Part shown: piece after piece, positions 1-9,404 of the stretch
Layout: each line of letters opens with the position of its first letter
How positions within the stretch are numbered: position 1 is the stretch's first letter
From: Sulfurimonas sp.
GTDB lineage: Bacteria > Campylobacterota > Campylobacteria > Campylobacterales > Sulfurimonadaceae
Direction: 5' to 3'
DNA length: 45,248 bases
NCBI GenBank assembly: GCA_026988315.1
Contig: JALSLJ010000074.1
Location: 1-45,248, forward strand
Position numbers and translations under genes: made by a program
Notes under the pieces: model-generated
What the model was told of the DNA's origin: nothing
The model's database searches: none
What the model saw: only the letters and a program-made list of their open reading frames with translations

Positions 1-1957
1 CAACCATTTTAATAAGTTGGGCTACTTGCTTTGGAGTAAATTTAAGCTCATTTACTTGTTTCTCTTTTAACTCTCTAGCAACTTCATTAGCAACAATGTT
101 AGCGATACCCACAGGGTTATTGTTCTCTGATAAAGACTCCTCAAAAAAGCAAGATAGTTTCTCATCTCGTGCTAGAGTATTAGCTATTTCACTATTGAGT
201 CCAAGTTTATTGGTGTATTTGTTAAAGTTTGTTTGTTGGGTTTCACTCATAGCTACCACTTCACCATCTACCTGCACTTTTTTAGCTTGAGGTTTCTTTT
301 CACTCTGAGGTGTTTTTTTCTTTTTAGTATAAGAGTCTTTGAGACCTACAATTTTGTTAAATACAGGCTTCTTATCAGTGTACTCAATAGGATCTGCATA
401 AAAATACCCTTCTCTTTCAAATTGAAATCTAACATCTGCTTTTTCAGTTATAACTGCAGGCTCAATAAGAGCATTTTTGATTATTTTTAGAGAATGAGGG
501 TTTAAATCTTCTAATCCTTCTGGTGCTTCTGAGGAGTATAATCTGTCATAAACTCTCACTTCCACTCTCTTAGCTTCTTTAGCACTTACCCATTGGATGG
601 CACTTTTTACTTTGATGCCACTTGTGTCTGAACCACTTTTGGACTCAGGATGATACTCAGCTTTGATCTCAATTATATTACCATTTTTATCTTTGATAAT
701 TTCCTTACAAGTGATAATATAAGCATGTTTTAGACGCACGCTCTGCTTAGGTGTAAGGCGGAAGTAACCTTTTGGGGGATTCTCCATAAAGTCATCTCGC
801 TCTATATAAATTTCTTTAGAGAAAGGCAATTTTCTTGAACCCTCTTTAGGTATATCATCTGGATAGTAAGAGGCGCTAAGCTCTTCACACCCTTCATAAT
901 TTTCAATCGTCACTTTAAGTGGATTAAGTACACACATAACGCGAGGCACTTTTGTATTTAAATCATCTCTTATACAAAATTCAAGCTGTGCAACATCAAC
1001 CACTGAATTTGCTTTTGCAATACCTATTTGCTCACAAAAGTTTAAAATTGATTCTGGAGTATAACCTCTTCTTCTATATCCGGCAATCGTAGGCAAACGA
1101 GGATCATCCCAACCAGAGACTTGCCCCCCCTCAACCAACTCTAAAAGCTTTCTTTTACTCATAACAGTGTAGTTGATACTAAGTCTTGCAAACTCATACT
1201 GGTAAGGGCGTGGTGATGTAAGCCCTAGAGTATCAAGTACCCAGTTATAAATATCACGGTTATTTTCAAACTCTAGTGTACAAAAAGAGTGAGTAATCCC
1301 TTCAAGGTAGTCAGATAAACAGTGAGCAAAGTCATACATTGGATAAATTGCCCATCTATCGCCTGCTCTAAAGTGATGTGCGTGTCGAATGCGATATAAA
1401 AGTGGATCTCTCATTTTCATATTGGCAGCGGACATATCAATCTTAGCACGAAGAACATGTTCACCATCTTGAAACTCACCATTTTTCATTCTCTCAAAAA
1501 GATCTAGGTTTTCTTTTACAGAGCGATCAGCATATTTACTCCGTTTTCCAGATTCAGTAACAGTGCCACGGTATTCACGCATCTCCTCTTCATCTAAAGA
1601 ATCAACATATGCTTTGCCCATTTTGATAAGTTCTAGTGCATAATCGTATATCTTAGGGAAGTAATCAGAGGTGTATCGAACACTTTTGCCAAAGTCAAAT
1701 CCAAGCCATTCTACAGCACTTTTAAGAGCTTCAACATATTGTGTGTCCTCTTTTGTTGGATTCGTATCATCCATCCTAAGGAAACAGTGACCATTGTAGT
1801 CATTGGCAATGCCAAAATTTATAGCAATTGATTTTGCATGTCCAATGTGTGGAAAGCCATTTGGTTCAGGAGGAAACCTAGTGACAATCTTTTTGTATTT
1901 ACCAGATCTTAAATCCTCTTCAACTATTGTGCGTAAAAAATCTTTGCTCTCACTCAT
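1..1957 (-). CDS. glnS: Glutaminyl-tRNA synthetase with C-terminal YqeY-like tail (3' end cut by window)
   Basis: Class I aminoacyl-tRNA synthetase that charges tRNA-Gln with glutamine in the cytoplasm. I translated the minus strand from the ATG at 1957: the HIGH-type signature is PPEPNGFPHIGH (residues 29-40) and the KMSKS-type loop is VMSKRK (265-270), the form found in GlnRS rather than GluRS. The catalytic and beta-barrel anticodon domains run to about residue 555. A charged linker rich in Lys and Gln follows, then from about residue 570 a helical region ending in FTPKQVAQLIKM that resembles the GatB/YqeY tail. The frame is still open at base 1, so the end of the tail is missing. An AAAGG lies about 10 nt before the start. 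A YqeY-tailed GlnRS is known in Deinococcus; here the tail is inferred from pattern, not from a search. Confidence 0.93.
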   Translation of the reverse strand, partial: MSESKDFLRTIVEEDLRSGKYKKIVTRFPPEPNGFPHIGHAKSIAINFGIANDYNGHCFLRMDDTNPTKEDTQYVEALKSAVEWLGFDFGKSVRYTSDYFPKIYDYALELIKMGKAYVDSLDEEEMREYRGTVTESGKRSKYADRSVKENLDLFERMKNGEFQDGEHVLRAKIDMSAANMKMRDPLLYRIRHAHHFRAGDRWAIYPMYDFAHCLSDYLEGITHSFCTLEFENNRDIYNWVLDTLGLTSPRPYQYEFARLSINYTVMSKRKLLELVEGGQVSGWDDPRLPTIAGYRRRGYTPESILNFCEQIGIAKANSVVDVAQLEFCIRDDLNTKVPRVMCVLNPLKVTIENYEGCEELSASYYPDDIPKEGSRKLPFSKEIYIERDDFMENPPKGYFRLTPKQSVRLKHAYIITCKEIIKDKNGNIIEIKAEYHPESKSGSDTSGIKVKSAIQWVSAKEAKRVEVRVYDRLYSSEAPEGLEDLNPHSLKIIKNALIEPAVITEKADVRFQFEREGYFYADPIEYTDKKPVFNKIVGLKDSYTKKKKTPQSEKKPQAKKVQVDGEVVAMSETQQTNFNKYTNKLGLNSEIANTLARDEKLSCFFEESLSENNNPVGIANIVANEVARELKEKQVNELKFTPKQVAQLIKMV

Positions 1958-2070
1958 TATTATTTAACCTTTTGATTTTGAAACTTTTTTAAGAATTGTA
2001 TTTTACCCTATTAGAGCTTGTAGCATCTTAGATATAGCAAATTAGTCAATTGAAAATCAGTCCATATTGC

Positions 2071-2505
2071 TTATTTGGAACTACAAAGCAAGGCTTTTAT
2101 TTTTAGCGTAAAACTGATGTTTTTACCATTTTTTTGTACACCTTTTGCACTAAAGTCACCTTTGTCATAGCTATAGTTCATCTCTATTTTTTGAGTGGTA
2201 TTGTTAGCATCTAAATTCACTGTAATGATTCCTGTTCTTGGTTTGCCTTTGATTCTTTTGTCTGCATGGATATCTGTTATAGTTAGAGTTGCAGATTTTA
2301 CACTAATAGTTGAACCGATAAAAATAGTCTTGAAGTTTTTTCCTGTCTCAACTATCGCCTTATAGTTAGCTTTTTTAAAAATACCGTACCCACCTAAGTT
2401 TAGTGTAACATCCCCAACTTGAGAAAGATCACAGCTGGTATGTTTTGGAGCAGAACACAATGCCAAAGAAGAGATAAGTGCCAAAGAGAGAATGATTTTT
2501 TTCAT
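2071..2505 (-). CDS. Small exported protein of unknown function
   Basis: A 144-residue protein I cannot assign to a family. It begins with a clear Sec signal peptide: a Lys-Lys start followed by a hydrophobic stretch to about residue 19. A cysteine at position 17 (SLALCSAP) could suggest a lipoprotein, but Leu before the Cys is a poor lipobox match, so a soluble periplasmic product is more likely. The mature part is beta-rich with alternating polar and hydrophobic residues, somewhat like YceI-type lipid-binding barrels, but I see no diagnostic motif. Two further cysteines (25 and 141) could form a disulfide. It lies 15 bp downstream of the TonB/TolA-like gene on the same strand and has its own AAAGG ribosome-binding site, so the two are probably co-transcribed. 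Confidence 0.75.
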   Translation of the reverse strand: MKKIILSLALISSLALCSAPKHTSCDLSQVGDVTLNLGGYGIFKKANYKAIVETGKNFKTIFIGSTISVKSATLTITDIHADKRIKGKPRTGIITVNLDANNTTQKIEMNYSYDKGDFSAKGVQKNGKNISFTLKIKALLCSSK

Positions 2506-2520
2506 GAATAACCTTTGTAA

Positions 2521-3387
2521 TTAGTATCTAGCTAAATTATAAAATACATTATATCTAATTAATGTTTTTTCACTTGGTCTTGGATATTTGCTGTATGCGT
2601 ATTCTATCGTTTCTTTTGTTGTATCATCAAGTATATAGTAGCCACTTTTATCAAGAAACCTAAAGTCTGACATATCCCCGTTTGGGTGGAGGTAGAACTC
2701 TATCACATTTGTTTTATTGACATTTAGGTCTCTTGGAAGATTAACTCTTGCTACACGGGTTAAGACCTGTTGAGTGATTCGTCTCATAATCTCTTGATTA
2801 TCTAAAATATATTGTTGTTGCCCTTGAGAGAGTTTTCCAAATTCATCTCCATAAAGCTCTTTGATATTTTGGCTTATGTTACTTTTTGAAGATGTTCTCT
2901 TTTTTACTTTAACTTCTTCTTCATCAGATTTATCTTGTGAGAGTAGGGCATATAAAACATCTTTTGGTTTTTCTTTAGTTTCTTTTTTTGTTGTGTTTTG
3001 ATCTTTTTCAAGCGTAATATATGCTTTTTCTATTTCAATCTCTTCTATTTTTGGTTTTGGTGTCTCTTTTGGCTTAGTGTTGATTTGTGGCTGCTTGATT
3101 TTTTGTTTTGGTGGCTCAAACTTGATAAGCGGTTTTTTGACAATCTCTTTGAGTTGAGAGCCCTTTGGCATTGGTGGTGCTATTTGTGGTTGCTCTATTT
3201 TTTGTTTTGTTACGCCTGATTCTTTATGCTTTGGAGGCATCTCTTTAAGCGAGATTTTAATCTTTTTTTCTTGCTCTTGCAGAGGGCTCTCTTTTTCAGG
3301 AATTTTACTTAGTAAAACCCAAAATAGTAGTAAAAATAATAAGTGAATTAAAAGTGCCACAAATAGGGCAAATGTAGAACGGTTCAT
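2521..3387 (-). CDS. TonB/TolA-like energy-transducing protein
   Basis: A single-span inner-membrane protein with the TonB/TolA layout. A short cytoplasmic start is followed by one hydrophobic helix (about residues 7-28), a long Lys/Pro/Glu-rich periplasmic spacer with repeated KPK and PP runs (about 40-150), and a C-terminal globular domain of about 90 residues. The domain contains the pattern VIEFYLHPNGDMSDFRFL and ends RYNVFYNLARY, typical of TonB/TolA C-terminal domains that contact outer-membrane or Tol-Pal partners. I prefer the ATG at 3387, preceded by GGA at a good spacing, over the ATG at 3396, which has no Shine-Dalgarno match. No exbB/exbD, tolQR or tolB neighbours are seen, so a TonB versus TolA role cannot be settled from context. 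Confidence 0.72.
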   Translation of the reverse strand: MNRSTFALFVALLIHLLFLLLFWVLLSKIPEKESPLQEQEKKIKISLKEMPPKHKESGVTKQKIEQPQIAPPMPKGSQLKEIVKKPLIKFEPPKQKIKQPQINTKPKETPKPKIEEIEIEKAYITLEKDQNTTKKETKEKPKDVLYALLSQDKSDEEEVKVKKRTSSKSNISQNIKELYGDEFGKLSQGQQQYILDNQEIMRRITQQVLTRVARVNLPRDLNVNKTNVIEFYLHPNGDMSDFRFLDKSGYYILDDTTKETIEYAYSKYPRPSEKTLIRYNVFYNLARY

Positions 3388-3482
3388 GTTTTCCATTTTA
3401 ACTAAAATTTAGTGATAGAATTATAACAGATATAAATTAATAGTTCTTTGCTATAATAACAAAAAAAATAGAAGGTCATTAA

Positions 3483-4775
3483 ATGAGCACAGGCGCATCA
3501 ATAAAAGCTTTTGAAGAAGCACAACAACTAATTCCAGGTGGAGTTAACTCTCCAGTAAGAGCATTTAAAAGTGTTGGAGGAACTCCAATTTTTATTACTG
3601 AGGGTGAGGGTGCTTATTTAACAGATGTTGATGGTAACAAGTATGTAGATTTTGTACAGAGTTGGGGACCACTTATTTTTGGTCACAGAGATGAGTCAAT
3701 AGAAGCTGCTGTTATAGAAGCTGTTAAGCACGGACTTAGCTTTGGTGCACCAACTGTTGCAGAAACAGAACTTGCAAAACTTGTTGTTTCATTTTTTGAT
3801 TCTGTTGATAAAGTTAGATTTGTAAGTTCTGGAACAGAAGCTGTTATGAGTGCTATCCGTTTAGCTCGTGGATTTACTGGCAAAGATGATATAGTAAAGT
3901 TTACTGGATGTTACCATGGGCATAGTGATTCTCTTTTAGTTGAGGCTGGAAGTGGTGCAGTTACTTTTGGAAATCCAAGTTCTCCAGGTGTTCCAGCAGA
4001 CTTTACCAAACACACTTTACTTGCAACTTACAATGATATAGAGAGTGTAAAAAAATGTTTTGCAGACTCTAGTGATATCGCTTGTATTATCATCGAGCCA
4101 ATCGCTGGTAATATGGGTCTAGTTCCTGCAGATAAAGAGTTCTTAGCAGAGTTAAGAAAAATTTGTGATGCAAATGGTGCTCTACTTATTTTTGATGAAG
4201 TTATGAGTGGTTTTAGAGGAAGTTTACATGGTGCTGAGTCTATAACAGGAACTTCACCAGACATTATTACACTTGGAAAAGTTATAGGTGGTGGTATGCC
4301 AGTTGGTGCTTTTGGAGCGCGTGCAGAGATTATGTCACAACTCTCACCAGATGGTCCTGTATATCAAGCTGGTACACTAAGCGGTAACCCTGTTGCAATG
4401 GCAGCTGGATATGCAGCCTTAAGTAAACTACAGAAAAACGGACAAATTATGTCAGTTTTAAATGCTCGTGCTCTCAGGCTTGTTGAGGGTATGAAAGCGG
4501 CAGCTACGGAGTGTGGAATCACTATGCAGATAGACACAAGAGGATCTATGTTTGGTTTCTTTTTTAATGAAAAACCTGTAAAGAATTTTGCAGATGCTTG
4601 TAATTCAGATGCAGAACTTTTTGCTAAATTTCACTCTGGTATGCTAGATGAAGGTTTCTATTTTGCTTGTTCATTATATGAAACAGGCTTCATCTCAACA
4701 GCTGTTACAGATGAGATGATAGAAAACACTATACAAGCAAGTGCGAAAGTGTTTAAAGCAATTACAAATGGCTAG
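3483..4775 (+). CDS. hemL: Glutamate-1-semialdehyde 2,1-aminomutase
   Basis: PLP-dependent class III aminotransferase-fold enzyme that converts glutamate-1-semialdehyde to 5-aminolevulinate in the C5 route of tetrapyrrole synthesis. The 430-residue length is normal for the family. Landmarks are [11 protein letters not shown] near the N-terminus, [16 protein letters not shown] in the PLP phosphate-binding region, CYHGHSDS, the aspartate in [12 protein letters not shown], and the PLP-binding lysine K266 in [27 protein letters not shown] follows, as expected. It is transcribed away from the TonB-like gene, and its last 8 bases overlap the next coding region, which suggests translational coupling with two membrane-protein genes. 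Confidence 0.97.
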   Translation: MSTGASIKAFEEAQQLIPGGVNSPVRAFKSVGGTPIFITEGEGAYLTDVDGNKYVDFVQSWGPLIFGHRDESIEAAVIEAVKHGLSFGAPTVAETELAKLVVSFFDSVDKVRFVSSGTEAVMSAIRLARGFTGKDDIVKFTGCYHGHSDSLLVEAGSGAVTFGNPSSPGVPADFTKHTLLATYNDIESVKKCFADSSDIACIIIEPIAGNMGLVPADKEFLAELRKICDANGALLIFDEVMSGFRGSLHGAESITGTSPDIITLGKVIGGGMPVGAFGARAEIMSQLSPDGPVYQAGTLSGNPVAMAAGYAALSKLQKNGQIMSVLNARALRLVEGMKAAATECGITMQIDTRGSMFGFFFNEKPVKNFADACNSDAELFAKFHSGMLDEGFYFACSLYETGFISTAVTDEMIENTIQASAKVFKAITNG

Positions 4776-5109
4776 TGGCGAAAAAGTAGAAGAGGTTACG
4801 GAAGAAAAAAAACCTAGAATAAAACCTGTTATAGAGGCTGCTGATAGCCTCTCTTTGGGTATTTCAATGGTCGTTGCGGTTGTAATGGGTGTTGGTATTG
4901 GTTATCTGCTTCGTAGTTTAACTGGAGTTGAATGGTTATTTTGGGTAGGGATATTTATCGGCATAGCTGCTGCTATTTTAAATGTGTATAAGGCATATGA
5001 AAAACAACAAGCTGTGTATGAAGAGTTAGCAAAAGAGCCACGATATGCTATAAAGAAAAAACTTGATGACGATGAAGATGATGAGGACTATGGTGTTAAA
5101 AACTATTAA
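4768..5109 (+). CDS. AtpZ/AtpI-like small membrane protein
   Basis: A 113-residue protein with a charged N-terminus, two hydrophobic helices separated by a short turn (about residues 26-50 and 56-73) and a very acidic C-terminal tail (DDDEDDED). Size and layout match the AtpZ/AtpI family of small membrane proteins linked to F0F1 ATP synthase assembly or cation transport, but no ATP synthase genes are nearby. The start was taken at the ATG that overlaps the hemL stop by 8 bp; an upstream in-frame ATG at 4741 lies inside hemL and would add nine basic residues before the family-like start. Coupled translation with hemL is likely. The family call is by pattern only. Confidence 0.7.
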   Translation: MASGEKVEEVTEEKKPRIKPVIEAADSLSLGISMVVAVVMGVGIGYLLRSLTGVEWLFWVGIFIGIAAAILNVYKAYEKQQAVYEELAKEPRYAIKKKLDDDEDDEDYGVKNY

Positions 5110-5599
5110 GCTAACGGGTATAGTTGAACTACTGATACTAGCAACTTATCTTATCTCTTTTGAATTTTTTATAAATCTACAAATTGCATTTTTAAGTAGT
5201 TTCTTCATTATTTTAGGGGCAATGTTTACCTATCAAAAGATGGTTGATACTAAGGTTGATGCAAATATTGTAGATGGTAAAAGAGATCTTCTTGATACAA
5301 TAGAAGACCCATATGAGCTTTATGAAGATACACCTCTCAATGATACTCCTGCTGAAGAATTAGACTTTAAAGAGATAGTCAAAGAAGAAAAAAAGAAGAT
5401 TAAAACATTTAGCATGAAAAATATTAAATATGGGGCAAAAGGGAGTTTTTCACCTTTTAGGCTTGTTCCTTATCTATTTTTAGTTTTAGGTTTTATCGCT
5501 CTAAACAATAACGATTTATTAAATGTAGCAATCTACTTGCCATCTCTGTTAGTGGGAATAGTTCTTGGTTCTATTATTGGCAGAGAAGTTTTTAGCTAA
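5090..5599 (+). CDS. Four-helix membrane protein of unknown function
   Basis: A 169-residue integral membrane protein I do not recognise. Hydrophobicity suggests two helices near the N-terminus (about residues 5-25 and 28-48), a cytosolic acidic/basic segment rich in Asp, Glu and Lys (about 50-120), and two more helices at the C-terminus. The start at 5090 is preceded by GAGG at 5083-5086; upstream ATGs in the same frame fall in the acidic repeat region of the preceding gene and have no good ribosome-binding site. It overlaps the AtpZ-like gene by 20 bp and therefore belongs to the hemL unit. Its stop codon overlaps that of the convergent gene by four bases, leaving no room for a terminator between them. 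Confidence 0.65.
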   Translation: MVLKTIKLTGIVELLILATYLISFEFFINLQIAFLSSFFIILGAMFTYQKMVDTKVDANIVDGKRDLLDTIEDPYELYEDTPLNDTPAEELDFKEIVKEEKKKIKTFSMKNIKYGAKGSFSPFRLVPYLFLVLGFIALNNNDLLNVAIYLPSLLVGIVLGSIIGREVFS

Positions 5600-6279
5600 G
5601 AGGTGATCATCGGTATATTTATCGTTATAGATTTTTGTATATCGATGTAGAAGTTACTGTTTTCACTTAGAATTTTTAGTTCAGTAGTTTTTTGTTTGTT
5701 GATATTTTCTGCACTGACTTCAACAGAGAAGATACAGTATTTTTTTTCTTCAAATTTTATATGTTCCCCAACTCTAAAAAAGATTTTTGTATTGATTGTT
5801 TTATTATCATCAAAACAAGCATACATTTTATTTAAAATTTTTATAAATCCGTTTGAGTTGATGATTATTTCAGGAATTGTTGGATCAAACTCTTTTGTAA
5901 ACTTGATTGATGAGCCGATAGAATTTGATGAGATACATAAGTCCACGAGGGAATATATATTTGTTAATTGTCCAACCGGTTTTGGATTGTTAAGTTTAAA
6001 TGATGGTGCTTGATAGAACTTAACGCCTATCTCTTCCTCATTTTCATAACCAACAGTGAGCCCAAAAAATTTATAGCGTCCAAACTCTAGTTCTAAAAAT
6101 GTTGTTTTAAATCCAAAGGTAACATTGGCATAGGTTATTGCAAGCTCAAAAATTTCTTGAGCTGTAGCAGACCCGAGTAAAAACTGGGCTTCTGAATTAA
6201 GTGATAAAATTTTTCCACTTGAATTAAAGAGAATATAAGGGTTGTAGTCAAACTCAATCCACTGTTGCTCAAAAGTCAT
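5596..6279 (-). CDS. PAS-like protein with possible degenerate kinase ATPase region, downstream of rpoD
   Basis: A 227-residue cytoplasmic protein with no signal peptide or membrane helix. The first part (FNSSGKILSLNSEAQFLLG) has the look of a PAS sensor fold. The second half (from about residue 120) has IPEIIINSNGFIKILNKMY, which resembles the start of a histidine-kinase HATPase domain, but the N-box asparagine and the glycine-rich ATP lid are not visible and there is no H-box histidine motif. If this reading is right it is a sensor remnant or a binding module, not an active kinase. It begins 12 bp after rpoD on the same strand, so it is very likely co-transcribed with the major sigma factor. 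Function unknown; the domain reading is inference. Confidence 0.6.
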   Translation of the reverse strand: MTFEQQWIEFDYNPYILFNSSGKILSLNSEAQFLLGSATAQEIFELAITYANVTFGFKTTFLELEFGRYKFFGLTVGYENEEEIGVKFYQAPSFKLNNPKPVGQLTNIYSLVDLCISSNSIGSSIKFTKEFDPTIPEIIINSNGFIKILNKMYACFDDNKTINTKIFFRVGEHIKFEEKKYCIFSVEVSAENINKQKTTELKILSENSNFYIDIQKSITINIPMITS

Positions 6280-6291
6280 TTATTACCTTAT

Positions 6292-8154
6292 CTACTCTTC
6301 AATATAATTTTTAAGCTTTCGTCCAACTTTTGGATGTTTAAGCTTTTTTATGGCACTTGATTCAATCTGACGAACTCTTTCACGAGTTACACTTAACTCT
6401 TTTCCAATCTCTTCTAAGGTTCTATCACTTTCATCATCCATAATTCCAAAGCGAAGTTTTATAACAGCTTTCTCTCTCTCATTCAACTGCTCTAAAACAC
6501 CTTCGATTTGAACTCTTAAATCATCTTTTAGAATAGAATCAGCTGGAGATATTGAGGATTTATCTTCGATAAAATCACCAAAACGACCATCATCTTCACT
6601 ACCAATAGGGGCTTCAAGACTTATAGGCTCTTTTGTGATTTTAATCACATTTTTAACTTTTTCTACTGATAAGCCAACCTCTTCCGCGATTGTATCAACA
6701 TCTGGCTCTTTACCATGTTCTTGAAGGTGTTTACGCATGATTTTATTGATACGGTTAATAGTTTCAATCATATGAATAGGGATGCGGATGGTTCTTGCTT
6801 GATCTGCAATAGCCCGAGAGATAGCTTGACGAATCCACCATGTAGCATATGTAGAGAATTTATAACCTTTTTGGTATTCAAACTTATCTACTGCTTTCAT
6901 GAGACCAATGTTCCCCTCTTGGATAAGGTCAAGAAATGGTAGTCCACGGTTTGTGTATCTTTTTGCAATAGAAACGACGAGTCTTAAGTTTGATTTTGCC
7001 ATTTTAGTTTTGCTTATTTCACTTATATTTTTACCACGCTTAATCTGTTCTAAAATGTCTGAAAGCTTCTCTGGTTCCATGTCGAAACTATTTTTTGAAG
7101 CCTCTTTTGTTTGAACAAGTTTTTTAATCTCCATATATGTACTTACCATAGTAGCCTCTGGAACCATACCAGCAATATCTTCTTTATTAAGTTCACAGAT
7201 TCTCTCAACTAAAACCTTGTGATTAGCTTTGAGAGTAGCGTTAAAAAGTGGAAGTTTATACTCTAGTCTTTTGAGTTCTTTATCATACCCCTCATCACTC
7301 TTAAGTGCTGTTTCCATTGCACGAACAAGCTCATTGATAAGTTTAGAGGTTGGTCCCAAATCAAGTAATTTTTCTTTTAGTACAGATTTTTTAAATGTTA
7401 CACCTAGAAAATAAGCAACAATCTCTTCAGTAAGGTCACCGTTTAAATTATCAGGCATTTTATCTGCAAGCTTGATCCACTCTTTTTTAGCTTTTTCAAG
7501 TGCTTTAAAGCTAGTAGATACTTTTTCTACTCTGCTTTTATCTTTAGCTGTTAAAGATTTAGCTTCTTTTTCAGCATCTGGTTCAGCATTTTCTTTTTCA
7601 TCACCATCATCCGCATCCTCTTTTTCATCTTCAAAACTTTTAAATAGCTCTTTAACTCTTCTCTCGCGGTTAATTAAAGGCTCTTTGTAGTCTAAGATAA
7701 ACTCTATGAGGTAGGGAACAGAACAGATAGCATCAATAATGATACTCTCCCCAGCCTCTATCTTTTTAGATATCTCAATCTCTTCCTCTTTTGTTAAAAG
7801 TGGAATTTGTCCCATTTCACGAAGGTACATACGAACAGGGGAATCAGAGCGAGACCACTCTAATAGTTCATGCTCTTTTAAGATGTCAAACTTGTCTGAG
7901 TCGTTACTCTCAAGCATTTTTCTTTGAGCGGCACGCCTAGATTCTGCTTCTGAATCATTAAGAATTTTTGCATGTTCTGAAGCTGTATAGATACAAGTTT
8001 TATTTTTAGTTATAAGCTTAAAAATATTTTTTGCTTGTGCGGCTGTTGGTTGTTTTTCAAATAGTTCAATGAGTGATTCATATGTTGAACACTCTTTTGG
8101 CTTTGTATTACTAAAGAATGTTTCTATGGCTTTGTTGAGTTCTTTTGCTGTCAT
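6292..8154 (-). CDS. rpoD: RNA polymerase primary sigma factor (sigma-70/RpoD)
   Basis: The 620-residue housekeeping sigma factor. Region 1.2 is seen in [17 protein letters not shown], with an extended acidic nonconserved stretch (about residues 170-215) between regions 1.2 and 2. Region 2 carries [20 protein letters not shown] and the -10-recognition helix [18 protein letters not shown]. Region 3 contains [16 protein letters not shown], and region 4 ends in the helix-turn-helix [20 protein letters not shown] that contacts the -35 element. The N-terminal part is of the Campylobacterota type, with an early nonconserved domain. A GGAG lies about 11 nt before the start. A PAS-like gene follows directly downstream, an unusual partner for rpoD. 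Confidence 0.97.
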   Translation of the reverse strand: MTAKELNKAIETFFSNTKPKECSTYESLIELFEKQPTAAQAKNIFKLITKNKTCIYTASEHAKILNDSEAESRRAAQRKMLESNDSDKFDILKEHELLEWSRSDSPVRMYLREMGQIPLLTKEEEIEISKKIEAGESIIIDAICSVPYLIEFILDYKEPLINRERRVKELFKSFEDEKEDADDGDEKENAEPDAEKEAKSLTAKDKSRVEKVSTSFKALEKAKKEWIKLADKMPDNLNGDLTEEIVAYFLGVTFKKSVLKEKLLDLGPTSKLINELVRAMETALKSDEGYDKELKRLEYKLPLFNATLKANHKVLVERICELNKEDIAGMVPEATMVSTYMEIKKLVQTKEASKNSFDMEPEKLSDILEQIKRGKNISEISKTKMAKSNLRLVVSIAKRYTNRGLPFLDLIQEGNIGLMKAVDKFEYQKGYKFSTYATWWIRQAISRAIADQARTIRIPIHMIETINRINKIMRKHLQEHGKEPDVDTIAEEVGLSVEKVKNVIKITKEPISLEAPIGSEDDGRFGDFIEDKSSISPADSILKDDLRVQIEGVLEQLNEREKAVIKLRFGIMDDESDRTLEEIGKELSVTRERVRQIESSAIKKLKHPKVGRKLKNYIEE

Positions 8155-8202
8155 ATTACAGTGTGCTCCACAGTATTAAAGTGTTAGGATTTTAGAAAAA
8201 GG

Positions 8203-8208
8203 ATTATA
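8203..8208 (-). promoter_or_regulatory. Probable -10 element for rpoD
   Basis: On the minus strand the sequence reads TATAAT at 8208-8203, about 50 bp before the rpoD start, followed by a plausible untranslated leader. No clear -35 is seen, as is usual for sigma-70 promoters in this group. Confidence 0.4.
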
Positions 8209-8354
8209 CCCATATTAGCTTAAAAAGAGCATAAGTTGTGAATCAAATATAACCTTGATTTTTTTTATTTGCCGTAGATGATAATTTAGCGGTTTCTTAG
8301 TTTATTTAAAGTATTATATATTTACTGATTAAATTAAAAAATTTGGATACATAA

Positions 8355-9404
8355 ATGCAAGTAAACATCTCTCTTAAAAAAGTTGTTGATAATTCATACG
8401 ATATTACAATTGATACGCTCCCTCAAGTACATTTTGATACAAAAGTTGCCATAGTTACTAACCCTAAAATAGCGGGGCTTCATTTAGCTTACTTACTCTC
8501 TAAAATAAGTGCTAAAGAGCTTTACATCATCACTGTACCAGATGGGGAGGAGTATAAAAATCAAGAGAGTATTGATACTATTTTGGAATCTCTTTTTAAC
8601 CATCGTTTTAACCGCAAGTCTATGCTTATAGCCTTTGGTGGTGGGGTGATTGGTGATATGACGGGGTATGCTTCGAGTATCTACCAAAGAGGGATAGATT
8701 TTATTCAAATCCCTACTACTCTTCTTTCTCAGGTAGATGCTAGTGTTGGTGGTAAAACAGGGATGAACAATAGTTATGGAAAAAATCTTATAGGTGCATT
8801 TCATCAGCCAAAAGCTGTCTATATAGACCCTCTGTTTTTAACAACATTACCTCAAAGAGAGTTTAGTGCTGGTGTTGCTGAGATAGTAAAAATGGCAGTT
8901 ACTTTTAATACAGAGTTTTTTGAGTTTTTAGAACAAGCGGATCTAAATGATGTGACTGTTTTGCAAGAGGCTATAAAACAAGCGGTTCAAACGAAAGCAG
9001 ATGTTGTTGCTCAAGATGAAAAAGAGCATGGTATCCGTGCAGCTTTGAATTATGGTCATACTTTTGGACATGTTATAGAAAATGAGACTCAGTATAAAAA
9101 GTTTTTACATGGTGAAGCTGTAGCTATCGGTATGGTTATGGCAAATGAAACAGCTGTAAAAATGAACCTTATGAGTGTAGATGAAGCTTCGCGTGTAAAA
9201 AAACTTCTGCAAAAATATAATTTGCCTATATCTTATGATGTTGTCAACCCTGAGAGTTTTTATGAGGCGTTTTTCTTAGATAAAAAAAGTTCAGATAGCT
9301 CTATCACTTTTATTATTCCTAAAGGTATTGGCGGTGTCGAAATAACAGATAAATGTGAAAAAAATCTACTTCTTTGTGTTCTCAATCAATTTGGAGAGTC
9401 TTGA
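8355..9404 (+). CDS. aroB: 3-dehydroquinate synthase
   Basis: Second enzyme of the shikimate pathway: NAD- and divalent-metal-dependent conversion of DAHP to 3-dehydroquinate. The 349 residues contain the NAD-binding GGGVIGDMTGYASS, the substrate-site stretch QIPTTLLSQVDASVGGKTG, and the metal ligands in AGVAEIVKMA and in LNYGHTFGHVIE, with HGEAVAIGM following. All hallmark residues appear present. It is the first gene of a tightly packed run (aroB, mscS, mtaB, ftsH-like, bioV, mog). Its TGA stop overlaps the next start as ATGA, so translation of the channel gene is coupled to it. I recall the same aroB-mscS order in Helicobacter and Campylobacter. Confidence 0.97.
   Translation: MQVNISLKKVVDNSYDITIDTLPQVHFDTKVAIVTNPKIAGLHLAYLLSKISAKELYIITVPDGEEYKNQESIDTILESLFNHRFNRKSMLIAFGGGVIGDMTGYASSIYQRGIDFIQIPTTLLSQVDASVGGKTGMNNSYGKNLIGAFHQPKAVYIDPLFLTTLPQREFSAGVAEIVKMAVTFNTEFFEFLEQADLNDVTVLQEAIKQAVQTKADVVAQDEKEHGIRAALNYGHTFGHVIENETQYKKFLHGEAVAIGMVMANETAVKMNLMSVDEASRVKKLLQKYNLPISYDVVNPESFYEAFFLDKKSSDSSITFIIPKGIGGVEITDKCEKNLLLCVLNQFGES

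Noticed and set aside
1124-1130. Run of seven C (seven G in glnS) as a possible phase-variable tract
   Set aside because: It encodes Gly-Gly in a conserved part of an essential synthetase, and tracts that vary in Campylobacterota are usually longer.
2998-3219. Plus-strand open frame rich in Phe and Trp
   Set aside because: It is the reverse of the Lys/Pro-rich spacer of the TonB/TolA-like gene, with no ribosome-binding site.
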